DNA of 64,000 bases from Streptomyces barringtoniae (GTDB lineage Bacteria > Actinomycetota > Actinomycetes > Streptomycetales > Streptomycetaceae), in NCBI RefSeq assembly GCF_020819595.1, contig NZ_JAJHNP010000001.1:124001-188000 (forward strand). Direction: 5' to 3'. Each line of letters opens with the position of its first letter. The stretch's first letter is position 1. The position numbers and the translations under genes were made by a program. Positions 16,691-25,242 of the stretch are shown one piece after another. The notes beneath the pieces were generated by a model that was given only the letters and a program-made list of their open reading frames with translations, was not told where the DNA came from and did not search any database.

Positions 16691-16781
16691 GGCCGCAGTA
16701 ACGATGGGATGCGGTTCCCGCACCGGCGCGGGTGGGACCCGGGCAGGTCGGACGCGCCCGGGCGTCGAAGGAGCCGCAACG

Positions 16782-17460
16782 GTGACTCAGCGCAGGGCGC
16801 CCAGTGACGCCCGCCGGGCGACCATCCGCGACGTGGCGGAGCACGCCGGTGTCTCCGTGGCGAGCGTCTCGCGGGTGCTGTCGGGCAACTACCCGGTCTC
16901 GGACGAGCTGCGCCGACGCGTGATGAAGGTCGTCCGGGACCTGGACTACGTCACCAACGCCCACGCCCGCTCACTGGCCGGCGGCGGCACGCCGACGGTG
17001 GCGATCCTCGTCAACAACATCACCGGCGCCGCCTTCGCCCACGTGGCCAAGGGCGTCGAGGGCGCCGCCGCCCTGCGCGGCTGGCTGTCGCTGGTCGGCA
17101 CGACCGGCGACGACCCGGAACGGGAGCTCGCGCTGGTCAACCTCATACGACAGCAGGGCGTGGCGGCCGTGGTACTGCTCGGCGGCGCGTACGACTACGA
17201 CGAGTACCAGCTGCGCATGGCCCGCTTCGCCCGCTCGCTGGACGCGGCCGGATCCCATCTCGTCCTCGTGGGCAGGCCGCCCCTGGAGGGCACCGTCCCG
17301 GCCACCACGGTCGACCACGACAACGAGGGCGGCGCCTACTCCATGGCCGGCCGTCTGCTGTCGGCGGCCACCGGCGCGTCCTCGTCCTGTCCGGACCCGC
17401 CGAACTCACCACCGCACAGGCCCGGTCGAGGGGCGCGCGGCGCGCGTTCGAGGCGTACGG
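16782..17460 (+). pseudogene. LacI-family repressor, frameshifted and 3'-deleted
   Basis: AAGGAG precedes a GTG start. The helix-turn-helix (TIRDVAEHAGVSVASVSRVL), hinge and first half of the sugar-binding domain (VAILVNNITGAAFAHVAKGV) are normal up to RLLSA near 17365. There a G3 run appears to have lost one G: reading one base back restores GHRRVLVLSGPAELTTAQA and RRAFEAYG, the expected LacI continuation. After EAYG the sequence jumps directly into codons of a sugar ABC permease. The repressor therefore lacks its last third even if the frameshift is ignored. Confidence 0.85.
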
Positions 17461-17613
17461 CACAACTGGTCCGGCACCCGCCTGGAATCCGGCGTCGACC
17501 TGACCGGCCTGGTGCTGACCGGCGCGCTGCTGTCCATCGTGCCGATGGCGGTGATGATGGTCGCGATGCGGCGCTACTGGCGCACCGGGGTGACGCTGGG
17601 AGCCCTCAAGTGA
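17461..17613 (+). pseudogene. C-terminal fragment of carbohydrate ABC transporter permease
   Basis: Beginning at AAC 17464, one frame reads NWSGTRLESGVDLTGLVLTG and ends VAMRRYWRTGVTLGALK before TGA. This is the last membrane helix and conserved C-terminus of MalG-type permeases of sugar ABC importers. It has no start of its own and abuts the broken LacI gene in a different frame. A deletion that removed the intervening binding-protein and permease genes explains both fragments. Confidence 0.8.
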
Positions 17614-17696
17614 CGTACTGGTGTCGATTCACCGCCCGCACGAGGACGCACCGGGCCGCATCAGGACGCACCGGGCCGCACCGGGCCGCAGCGCGG

Positions 17697-17736
17697 CGAC
17701 GGCCGGGCGCCTCCCGCACGGGGCGCCCGGCCGTCG
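17697..17736. terminator. strong hairpin terminator
   Basis: A perfect 15-bp stem (CGACGGCCGGGCGCC and its complement) with a ten-base loop lies 83 bases after the permease fragment stop. It likely ended the lost transporter operon. A T-tract is absent, as is usual in Streptomyces; TCGTCGTCATCGGTCG-type short repeats follow. Confidence 0.75.
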
Positions 17737-17825
17737 TCGTCATCGGTCGTCGTCGTCATCGGTCGTACGTCAGCGGTCCACGTCAGCGGTCGATCGTCTT
17801 CCGGCGAGCGGTTGCCCGCCGGGGT

Positions 17826-18089
17826 TCAGTCCCAGACCTCCCTGTGCTGATGGCCGCGGCCGACGAGGGCCTCGACCGCGTCCACGGCGCTGCCGTCGTG
17901 GTCGCTTCCTGCTGTGCCCTTGCCGGTCTGGACGTTGGCCGTGCGGTCGACCTCCAGCCACGAGTCGGCGTGGGAGTTGTCGATGACGGTGATCAGGCTT
18001 CCGGACGCGGCCGCGGGGACGGCGCCCGCCCCGAGCAGCGCGGCGGTGGCTACCGCGGCGATCCCGAACCGGGGTACGGCACCGGTCAC
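17826..18089 (-). CDS. small secreted hypothetical protein (87 aa)
   Basis: The GTG start overlaps the stop of the upstream mutase-family gene (GTGA), so translation is probably coupled. Residues 1 to about 28 form a signal peptide (RFGIAAVATAALLGAGAVPA), after which the mature part of ~60 residues is polar and His/Asp-rich (ITVIDNSHADSWLEVDRT, ending RGHQHREVWD). I do not recognise a family. Coupling of a secreted protein to a cytoplasmic 2-oxo-acid enzyme is unusual. Confidence 0.65.
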   Translation of the reverse strand: MTGAVPRFGIAAVATAALLGAGAVPAAASGSLITVIDNSHADSWLEVDRTANVQTGKGTAGSDHDGSAVDAVEALVGRGHQHREVWD

Positions 18090-18949
18090 ACGCCCACCTC
18101 CTCGGCCACGAGCCGGTCGCGGGCGATGTTGCGCTCCAGCAGGCTGGTGGAGGCCTTCACGCCGACCCCGCTCGCGGGGTCCACCTCCGGCAGCCGGCCG
18201 TCGGCCGCCTTCAGCCCGGCGAGCGCGGTGTCCATCGCCTCGTGCGCGGCGAACAGGCACGGGGTGCTGTAGATCGCGACGTCGACGCCGAGGTCGGACA
18301 GTTCACCGAGGGACAGCCGGGGCGACTTGCCGCCGGCGATCTGGTTGAACAGCAGCGGCTTGTCCCCGACGACCTTGCGGATGCGTTTGATCCACTCGAC
18401 GCTGCGCACCCCGTCGACCAGGACCACATCGGCGTCGGTCGCGGCCAGCCGCTCGGCCCGGTGCAGGATGTCGTCCTCGTCGGTGGCGTCCGTACGGGCG
18501 ACGACGACCAGGTCCCTGCGAGTCTCCAGGACCCTGTCCAGCTTCTCCAGGTACTCGTCCAGCGGGAGCACCTGCTTGCCGTCGGCGTGACCGCAGCGGC
18601 GGGGCCGTTTCTGGTCCTCCAGGATCACGCCGGAGGCGCCGATGCGCTCCAGCCCCTCGACGACGTGACAGGCGACCTCGGGGTCGACGTACCCGTCGTC
18701 GATGTCGACGAGCAGGTGGTGGTGCGGGAAGGCGCCCCGCAGCCGCTGGACGAAGGCCACCATGTCGGGCCAGGCGATGAATCCGATGTCCGGCAGTCCG
18801 TAGTACGAGGCCGCGAAGCCGAAGCCCGAAACGAACATGCCGTCGTAGTGCTTGGCCGCGATCGACGCCGAGTACATGTCGTACACGCCGATCAGCGGTG
18901 TGGTCCCGGGCCCGGCGATGCGCTCGCGCAGCTTGTTACCGTGAGTCAA
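18086..18949 (-). CDS. isocitrate lyase/phosphoenolpyruvate mutase family enzyme
   Basis: A 287-residue (beta/alpha)8 enzyme. It contains GVYDMYSASIAA at the N-terminus, the Mg-binding DIDDGY, and EDQKRPRRCGHADGK, the flexible active-site loop carrying the catalytic Cys of the C-C lyases. That loop separates it from the shorter homologue at 7 kb and points to a 2-methylisocitrate lyase-like or phosphonopyruvate-related reaction. The likely start is TTG at 18949, preceded by AGGAG with seven bases between. It is coupled to a small secreted protein. No phosphonate biosynthesis genes are visible nearby. Confidence 0.82.
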   Translation of the reverse strand: MTHGNKLRERIAGPGTTPLIGVYDMYSASIAAKHYDGMFVSGFGFAASYYGLPDIGFIAWPDMVAFVQRLRGAFPHHHLLVDIDDGYVDPEVACHVVEGLERIGASGVILEDQKRPRRCGHADGKQVLPLDEYLEKLDRVLETRRDLVVVARTDATDEDDILHRAERLAATDADVVLVDGVRSVEWIKRIRKVVGDKPLLFNQIAGGKSPRLSLGELSDLGVDVAIYSTPCLFAAHEAMDTALAGLKAADGRLPEVDPASGVGVKASTSLLERNIARDRLVAEEVGV

Positions 18950-19106
18950 GGTCCGGCTCCTCCTGTGGGTGGGTGACGCGCGGCCGGATGGCCGACACGT
19001 CTCGACGCCCTTTGCCAAGACAAGAGCATGTCTAGATAGTCACGTGAACTTCTATATATGCGAGCTTTACTCACCCCAATGGCGGAACCAGTTCACCGCA
19101 GAAACG

Positions 19107-19763
19107 TCACGCGGGGACGCGCCCCGCCCAGCGGAGCCCACCGTCCAGATGGGCCAGGAAGTCCGGGTCGCGGTAGGCCTCGGCGGCGTGACCGAGTGCC
19201 GTGTAGAAGACGCGACCGCCTGCCGGGCCCTGCTCACGGCACCAGGCCAGCGGATGGTCCGCGCCCATCCCGCCGCCGTCGTACGACGCCTCGTCGGCGC
19301 TCAGCAGCACCCGGACGCGTCCGCGGGGGCTCGCGTCGAAGTCGTACCACTCGTCGGTGAAGTCCCAGACGGCCGGCAGCCCGCGGGTCGCGGGATGGCC
19401 GGGGTCCTCGACGACGACCCGGCCGGGCTGGAGGGCGGGGTGCCGTACGAAGCGGGCGCCGAGGAGTTCGCCGTAGTACGGCCAGCCGTACTCGGTGCAG
19501 GCCGCCGCGTGCACCCCGGCGAAGCCGCCGCCGGAGCCGACGTAGAGCGCGAGCCGCTCCCGGCCGGCCGGGGTCAGCACATCGCCGCTGGTGGAGAGGA
19601 AGACGACGGCCGCGTACGCCCCCAGCGGCCGTTCGAGGTCCGCGGGGTCCTCGGTGTGCTCGACGGCGAACCGGCCGAGCGCGCGTACGGCGGCGACGGC
19701 GTCCGGGATGGAGTCGTGGCGGTAGTCCGTGGTGCGGGTGTACAGCAGCAGTCGCGCGGCCAT
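19107..19763 (-). CDS. ThuA-like domain protein
   Basis: A 218-residue protein of the ThuA family (class I glutamine amidotransferase-like fold). It begins RLLLYTRTTDYRHDSIPDAV, and GGGFAGVHAAACTEYGWPYY and GRVFYTALGHAAEAYRDP are the conserved segments. ThuA proteins occur with sugar (trehalose, sucrose) catabolic genes and are thought to act on keto-sugars, but the reaction is not established. It is cytoplasmic. It stands alone and is divergent from the VOC gene at 19845. Confidence 0.85.
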   Translation of the reverse strand: MAARLLLYTRTTDYRHDSIPDAVAAVRALGRFAVEHTEDPADLERPLGAYAAVVFLSTSGDVLTPAGRERLALYVGSGGGFAGVHAAACTEYGWPYYGELLGARFVRHPALQPGRVVVEDPGHPATRGLPAVWDFTDEWYDFDASPRGRVRVLLSADEASYDGGGMGADHPLAWCREQGPAGGRVFYTALGHAAEAYRDPDFLAHLDGGLRWAGRVPA

Positions 19764-19844
19764 GCGACGACCCTAAGCCGCGGACGCCCGGCCCGGCTCC
19801 AACTCCCTTGAAGCGCAGGGGCGCTGACCGTAGCCTCGCCGGGC

Positions 19845-20477
19845 ATGGACGCCATTCCCCCGCTCCTGGACCATCTCGTCCTCGCCACGCCCGACCTGGC
19901 GGCGACCGTCGCCGACTTCGCGCGGCGGACCGGGGTGACGCCCGTGCCCGGCGGTGCGCATCCGGGCCTCGGCACGCGCAACCACCTGGTGGGGCTGGGC
20001 GGCCGCAGCTATCTGGAGATCCTCGGCCCCGACCCCGAGCAGAGCGAGCCCGCCGGTCCGCGTCCCTTCGGGGTCGACCGGCTGCCCGGGCCGCGCACGC
20101 TGACCTGGGCGATCAGCCCGCCCGACCTGGACGCGGCGATCACGACGGCTCGCGCGCGGGGTTACGACCCCGGCCCCGTGCACCCGATGAGCCGCCGCAC
20201 CCCCGGCGGCACCGTGCTGCGGTGGCGACTGACCGACAGCGGCCATGCCCACCCCTCCGGTCTGGTCCCGTTCCTGATCGACTGGGGCGCCTCCCCCCAC
20301 CCCACGGCCTCGGGCCTGCCGGTCACCCCCCTGCTGGAGGTCTCCGCCACGGCGCCGGCCCCGGAGGAGGTACACGGCCCGCTGACGGCCCTGAACACGG
20401 GGCTGCGCCTCACGGCGGGACCGGTCGCCCTTTCTTTCACGGTGGACACACCCCACGGACCGGTCGCCTTCGGCTGA
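19845..20477 (+). CDS. glyoxalase-like VOC protein
   Basis: A 210-residue protein of the glyoxalase-like group (PF13468 type). The first VOC module starts LLDHLVLATPDLAATVADFA and includes THXG-like GLGTRNHLVGLG and the strand SYLEILGPDP; the second half is shorter and less conserved. It acts in the cytoplasm on an unknown small ligand. The next gene, also VOC, follows after about 100 bases on the same strand. Confidence 0.82.
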   Translation: MDAIPPLLDHLVLATPDLAATVADFARRTGVTPVPGGAHPGLGTRNHLVGLGGRSYLEILGPDPEQSEPAGPRPFGVDRLPGPRTLTWAISPPDLDAAITTARARGYDPGPVHPMSRRTPGGTVLRWRLTDSGHAHPSGLVPFLIDWGASPHPTASGLPVTPLLEVSATAPAPEEVHGPLTALNTGLRLTAGPVALSFTVDTPHGPVAFG

Positions 20478-20581
20478 GGCGGGGAGGGCAGGGCGCGGGG
20501 AATCTTTTCCCGTCCCCACGTCCTCTCCGGGTGTCCGATTCCTTCAAGACCGGCCGTCGACCGCCCCCCTACGGTGACGGC

Positions 20582-20983
20582 ATGACTCCACGATTCGCCC
20601 TGATCGGCGTGGTGACGTCCGACATGGCCGCCGCGCTCGCCTTCTATCGTCGCCTCGGACTCGTCTTTCCCGAGGGGTCCGAAGAGCAGCCGCACGTCGA
20701 TGCCGAGCTGCCCGGCGGGCTGATCTTCGCGCTGGACACCGAGGAGACCGTCCGCTCCTTCCACTCCGGCTGGCAGCCGCCCGAGCGCGGTGGCCGCGTC
20801 GGGCTCGCCTTCCGGTGCGACTCGCCCGCCGAGGTCGACGCCCTGTACGAGGACCTGGTGAACGCCGGGTACCACGGGGAGCTGAAGCCGTGGGACGCGT
20901 TCTGGGGCCAGCGGTACGCCACCGTCCACGACCCCGACGGCAACGGCGTCGATCTGTTCGCCCCGCTACCCGCCGCCGAGTAG
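20582..20983 (+). CDS. VOC-family protein
   Basis: A 133-residue single-module vicinal-oxygen-chelate protein ([20 protein letters not shown], closing [15 protein letters not shown]). In Streptomyces this type is often paired with an AraC gene of the kind found here in opposite orientation; the two genes overlap by 18 bases at their 3' ends. The ligand is unknown. Confidence 0.85.
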   Translation: MTPRFALIGVVTSDMAAALAFYRRLGLVFPEGSEEQPHVDAELPGGLIFALDTEETVRSFHSGWQPPERGGRVGLAFRCDSPAEVDALYEDLVNAGYHGELKPWDAFWGQRYATVHDPDGNGVDLFAPLPAAE

Positions 20984-21652
20984 CCGGCCGAGCGGCACAC
21001 CCGTCAACTCCCGTACCTCACGCGCGAGGTGGGGCTGGTCCGCATACCCGGCGCGGACGGCCGTCTCGGCGTACGGCGTCCCGGAGCGGGCCAGCGCCAG
21101 CGCCCGTTGCAGACGCAGGATGCGGGCCAGGGTCTTGGGGCCGTAGCCGAACGCGTCCAGGCAGCGGCGGTGCAAGGTCCTCGTGCCGATGCCGAGTTCG
21201 GCTGCCGTGGCCGACACCGGGTGGCCCTCGCCCAGGCGCTCCACCAGCCGGTGCAGCAGCGGGTCGGGGGGCGTGCTCCACGCTGCCCGGTCCAGGGCGA
21301 TGTGCTCCAGTGCCGTCGCCGGGTCGGGCGCCGCCTCGACGCGCTCGCCCAGCCGCCGGACCCGGGCGGCGGGCCAGAGGTCGGCCAAGTCGACGCGCAG
21401 GTCGCGCAGTTCGTGCGCGGGCACGCCGAGCAGGGCGGGCGCGGTGCCGGGGAAGAAGCGGACGCCAGCCCAGGAGCGGGGCGGCCCCCCGGGGACGTAC
21501 GGGCGGGTGTCGGGGCCCGCTACCAGCAGCCGGCCCTCGCTCCACAGCAGGTCCATGCAGCCGTCGGGCAGCACCGGCCCGCCGCCGGTCCCGTCCGGGG
21601 TGTTCGTCCACACGACCGCACCGGTCAGCCGGGACGCCCACTCGGTGTACAC
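20966..21652 (-). CDS. AraC-family regulator
   Basis: A 228-residue regulator. The N-terminal part is the DUF6597-type ligand domain ([39 protein letters not shown]). The C-terminal double helix-turn-helix contains [20 protein letters not shown] and [17 protein letters not shown]. The GTG at 21652 gives the usual family N-terminus; the longer frame upstream is Pro/Arg-rich and unlikely. It overlaps the VOC gene and may respond to the compound that protein handles. Confidence 0.85.
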   Translation of the reverse strand: MYTEWASRLTGAVVWTNTPDGTGGGPVLPDGCMDLLWSEGRLLVAGPDTRPYVPGGPPRSWAGVRFFPGTAPALLGVPAHELRDLRVDLADLWPAARVRRLGERVEAAPDPATALEHIALDRAAWSTPPDPLLHRLVERLGEGHPVSATAAELGIGTRTLHRRCLDAFGYGPKTLARILRLQRALALARSGTPYAETAVRAGYADQPHLAREVRELTGVPLGRLLGGG

Positions 21653-21950
21653 GGGTGCCAGCCTACGTCGCCGGGGTGGGTATGCCGCCGCCGGCGACCG
21701 TGGCGGATGCCGCAGCGGCGGGTGCGGGCGGCGGTGGCCGCGGCGGTCAGGGCGAGCCGGAGAAGCGAGGGGACTCCGGCGAGCCGGGGCACCGCGTCCG
21801 TGGGCAGCGTGGCGGCGGCGAGTGGGCCGTGGCCGCCGTCGAGCAGGTGCCCGGCGCCCCAGGGCGCGGTCAGGACACGCATGCCCCGGCAGCACGCCCC
21901 AGGCCCCGCACGGCCCGCAGGCCGCACGCTCCCACGGCCCGCCAGTCCCT
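21653..21950. other. gap with weak minus-strand frame only
   Basis: Between the AraC start and the 3' end of the BrkB-like gene. A minus frame (from ATG near 21882) begins [20 protein letters not shown] and has one hydrophobic segment, but it then becomes Arg/His-rich and has no binding site. I do not call a gene. Confidence 0.4.
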
Positions 21951-23171
21951 CTACTGCCGCCCCGTGCCCCCGTCCCCGTTGGCCTCATGCGGATGCCGTT
22001 CGGCGGTGTCGTGCGGAGGCCCGTCGGCCTCGTGCGGGTCCCGGCCGTTGCTCTTGTGCCCGTGGTGGGTGTGCCTGGCGTGGGTGCGCAGGCGGGCCGT
22101 GACGTCCTCCGGGGGCAGGAAGCGGGACCAGCGCTCGGGGAACTCGGAGGGCATGTCGGGGTCGTCGGGGTCGGCTTCGCGGGCCGCCGCGGCCCGGGCG
22201 ACGTACTCGGCGACCTGGGCCTCGCGCATCCGCTCGTTCGCGGCGCGGGCGGCTGCCGTGGCGGCGGCGGGCCAGACCCGGTCGATGGCGGCGTTCACGG
22301 CCGCGCCGACGAGGACGGCGAAGGCCGCCACGCCGATCCACAGGAGCACGGCGACGGAGGCGGCGAGGGAGCCGTAGATCGTGGCGCCCTCGATGGTGTG
22401 CACGAGGTAGATCCGCAGCAGGAAGCTGCCGAGGACCCACATGGCCAGGGCCACGAGGGCGCCGGGGACGTCCTCGATCCACGGGGAGCGGACCGGCACG
22501 GACACGTGGTACAGGGTCGTCAGGAAGACGATGGACAGGACCATGACGACCGGCCAGTACAGGACCTGCACCACCGTCGCCGACCAGGGCACCACCCGCA
22601 CCACCGCGTCCGGGCCCGCCACCATCAACGGCAGGGCCACCGAGCCGATCAGCAGCGCCACGATGAACAGCAGGAACGACATCATCCGGGTCTTGACGAT
22701 GCCCCGGACGCCGTCGAGGCCGTACATCACGGTGATGGTGTCGATGAAGACGTTCACCGCGCGCGATCCCGACCACAGGGCGAAGACGAAGCCGATGGAG
22801 ATGACGTCGGGCCGGCCCCGCATCACGTCGTGCAGGATCGGTTCGGTGATCTCCTTCACGCCCTTGTCGGACAGGACCGTCCGGGAGGCCTCGAGGATGT
22901 TGGTCTCCAGGCTGCTGATGGTGTGGGCGCCGGTCCAGGTGTCGACGTAGGCGAGCAGCCCGATGAGGCAGAGGAGCAGCGGCGGCACGGACAGCAGCGT
23001 GAAGAACGCCGCCTCGGCCGCCAGGCCCAGGATGCGGTACTCCATGCAGGAGTTGACGGTGTCCTTGAGCAGCAGCCAGGCGGTCCTGCGCTTGGATACG
23101 TTCCGGTACAGGGCTCTGGCCCGGTGGAGGCGACCGGTGGTCCGCTCGGGGGGTTCACTTGCTGGCTGCAC
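21951..23171 (-). CDS. YihY/BrkB-family inner membrane protein
   Basis: A 406-residue membrane protein of the YihY/virulence factor BrkB family. About six membrane helices are seen, starting with [20 protein letters not shown] and including the family stretch [20 protein letters not shown]. The last ~110 residues are a charged cytoplasmic tail, His-rich at the end ([11 protein letters not shown]). Function of the family is not settled; transport or envelope roles are proposed. The GTG start at 23171 is chosen from the homology pattern. It is divergent from the AidB-like gene. Confidence 0.82.
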   Translation of the reverse strand: MQPASEPPERTTGRLHRARALYRNVSKRRTAWLLLKDTVNSCMEYRILGLAAEAAFFTLLSVPPLLLCLIGLLAYVDTWTGAHTISSLETNILEASRTVLSDKGVKEITEPILHDVMRGRPDVISIGFVFALWSGSRAVNVFIDTITVMYGLDGVRGIVKTRMMSFLLFIVALLIGSVALPLMVAGPDAVVRVVPWSATVVQVLYWPVVMVLSIVFLTTLYHVSVPVRSPWIEDVPGALVALAMWVLGSFLLRIYLVHTIEGATIYGSLAASVAVLLWIGVAAFAVLVGAAVNAAIDRVWPAAATAAARAANERMREAQVAEYVARAAAAREADPDDPDMPSEFPERWSRFLPPEDVTARLRTHARHTHHGHKSNGRDPHEADGPPHDTAERHPHEANGDGGTGRQ

Positions 23172-23301
23172 GACCCAAAGGTATCCGCAGCACCGGACCC
23201 GCCTCACCTTCCGGGGCAGGTGAGCACATCCGGCGCGCCCGGCGGGCACCTGTGCCACTCTGGAGGCCACCACCGCCGCTGTCCCGGGTAGGTTCGCAAT
23301 C

Positions 23302-24939
23302 ATGGCAGGCACCTCCACCCACACCGTGACGAACCAGCCGCCTCCCCTGGCCGGCTACGACGTCTTCGCCGCCGACCGGGCCCTCGTGGCGGCCGTCGAG
23401 CGGCACACCGGTCCGGACGTGCTCGACGAGGTGCGCTCGGAGCTGTCCGCGCTGGGCCGTGCCGCGGGCTCGGCGCAGCTGCAGGAGTGGGCGGTGCAGG
23501 CGAACGAGCACCCGCCCCGGCTGCGCACCCACGACCGCTACGGCCACCGGATCGACGAGGTCGACTTCCACCCGGCCTGGCACCGGCTGCTCGGCAAGGG
23601 TGTCTCGGCGGGGCTGACCGGCGCCTGGACCCGCCCGTCCGGTCACGTCCGCCGGGCCGCCGGCTTCCTGGTCTGGACCCAGGTCGAGGCGGGCAACTGC
23701 TGTCCGCTGTCGATGAGCCACGCTGCGGTGCCGGCGCTGCGCACCGACCCCGAGCTCGCCGCCGAGTGGGAGCCGCGGCTGACCTCCACGGTGTACGACC
23801 GTGAGCTGCGGCCCGCCGCGCACAAGCCCGGCGTGCTGTTCGGTATGGGCATGACCGAGAAGCAGGGTGGCAGCGACGTCCGCGCGAACACCACCGGGGC
23901 CAGGCCGCTCGCGGAGGCGGGCGCGTACGAGCTGACCGGGCACAAGTGGTTCTGCTCGGCGCCGATGTCGGACGCCTTCCTGGTGCTGGCGCAGGCCCCG
24001 GAAGGCCTCACCTGTTTCCTGGTGCCACGTGTCCTGCCCGACGGCAGCCGCAACGTCTTCCTCATCCAGCGTCTGAAGGACAAGCTCGGCAACCGGTCCA
24101 ACGCCTCGGCCGAGGTGGAGTTCGCCGGCACCTGGGCGCGCCGGGTGGGCGAGGAGGGGCGCGGGGTGCGGACGATCATCGGGATGGTCGCGGCGACCCG
24201 GCTGGACTGCGCGCTGGGCTCGGCGGGCCTGATGCGGCAGGCGGTGGCGCAGGCCGTGCACCACTGCGCCCACCGGGAGGCGTTCGGCGGGAAGCTGATC
24301 GACAAGCCGCTGATGCGCAACGTCCTCGCCGACCTCGCGCTGGAGTCGGAGGCGGCGACCGCGCTCGCGCTCAGGCTGGCGGCCGCCTGCGACGACGGCG
24401 GCGAACAGGAGCGCGCCTTTCTGCGGCTGGCGGTGCCGGCCGCCAAGTACTGGATCACCAAGCGCTGTGCGCCCGTTGCGGTCGAGGCCGCGGAGTGCCT
24501 GGGCGGAAACGGTTATGTCGAGGAGTCGGGCCTGCCCCGGCTGGTACGGGAGTCACCGCTGAACTCCGTCTGGGAGGGCGCCGGAAACGTTCAGGCACTG
24601 GACGTGCTCCGGGCGCTGCAACGCGAGCCGGGGGCACTCGACGCCTGCCTGACCGAGATCGGCCGGACCCACGGCGCCGACCACCGTCTCGACCGCGCCG
24701 TGAAGGACCTCTTCACCGAACTCGCCGACCTGGACTCCGTCGAGGGCCGCGCACGACGGCTCGTGGAGCGCCTCGCACTGGTGCTCCAGGGCTCAATTCT
24801 GGTCCGGCACGCCCCACCGGAAGTGGCTGACGCCTTCTGCGCGTCCCGCCTGGGCGGAGACCACGGGGCGTCGTTCGGCACGCTGCCGACCGGCCTGGAT
24901 CTGGCGTCGATTGTGGAACGAGCCCGTCCGGCACTCTGA
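23302..24939 (+). CDS. AidB-like acyl-CoA dehydrogenase family protein
   Basis: A 545-residue flavoprotein of the AidB subgroup, longer than catabolic acyl-CoA dehydrogenases (about 380). Conserved parts include NHPPRL-like EHPPRLRTHDRYGHRIDEVD at the N-terminus, GMGMTEKQGGSDVRANTT, and the C-terminal PLNSVWEGAGNVQALDVLRA. AidB in E. coli binds DNA and is part of the adaptive response to alkylation; in actinomycetes its role is not established. The start is ATG. A strong terminator follows. Confidence 0.87.
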   Translation: MAGTSTHTVTNQPPPLAGYDVFAADRALVAAVERHTGPDVLDEVRSELSALGRAAGSAQLQEWAVQANEHPPRLRTHDRYGHRIDEVDFHPAWHRLLGKGVSAGLTGAWTRPSGHVRRAAGFLVWTQVEAGNCCPLSMSHAAVPALRTDPELAAEWEPRLTSTVYDRELRPAAHKPGVLFGMGMTEKQGGSDVRANTTGARPLAEAGAYELTGHKWFCSAPMSDAFLVLAQAPEGLTCFLVPRVLPDGSRNVFLIQRLKDKLGNRSNASAEVEFAGTWARRVGEEGRGVRTIIGMVAATRLDCALGSAGLMRQAVAQAVHHCAHREAFGGKLIDKPLMRNVLADLALESEAATALALRLAAACDDGGEQERAFLRLAVPAAKYWITKRCAPVAVEAAECLGGNGYVEESGLPRLVRESPLNSVWEGAGNVQALDVLRALQREPGALDACLTEIGRTHGADHRLDRAVKDLFTELADLDSVEGRARRLVERLALVLQGSILVRHAPPEVADAFCASRLGGDHGASFGTLPTGLDLASIVERARPAL

Positions 24940-24976
24940 AACTCGGGCCGCACCGAACGAAGTCGGCCAGATTCCC

Positions 24977-25016
24977 GGTGGGGGTGGTGCTGCGCCGACA
25001 CGGCACCACCCCCACC
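24977..25016. terminator. hairpin terminator after the AidB-like gene
   Basis: A perfect 14-bp stem (GGTGGGGGTGGTGC and complement) with a 12-base loop starts 37 bases after the stop codon. The remaining bases to 25242 hold no gene; TTGACA at 25204 may be part of a promoter for the GAF regulator. Confidence 0.75.
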
Positions 25017-25242
25017 TCATGGGCCCGTTAAGCCCGCGGACGCGAGACCGCGTCGGGTCAAGTCTCGGCCACCCTCCGACCGTCCACCAGGGTTGCAGGG
25101 GGTTGCAACTTATCGGTGCACATGCGCGGAGTGTGTGCCTCCGGCCTGCCCGGAGCGGCAGTATGAGAGGCACAGCCGGGCCGGAAACCGCCGCCCCGAT
25201 TGCTTGACAAGTATGTTCGACGCCCTTTCCGGGAGGACCCCC

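Noticed and set aside
6908..18949. Phosphonate natural-product cluster suggested by two PEP-mutase-family genes
   Set aside because: The genes are 11 kb apart, on sequence grounds belong to different subgroups, and no phosphonopyruvate decarboxylase or other phosphonate genes are present.
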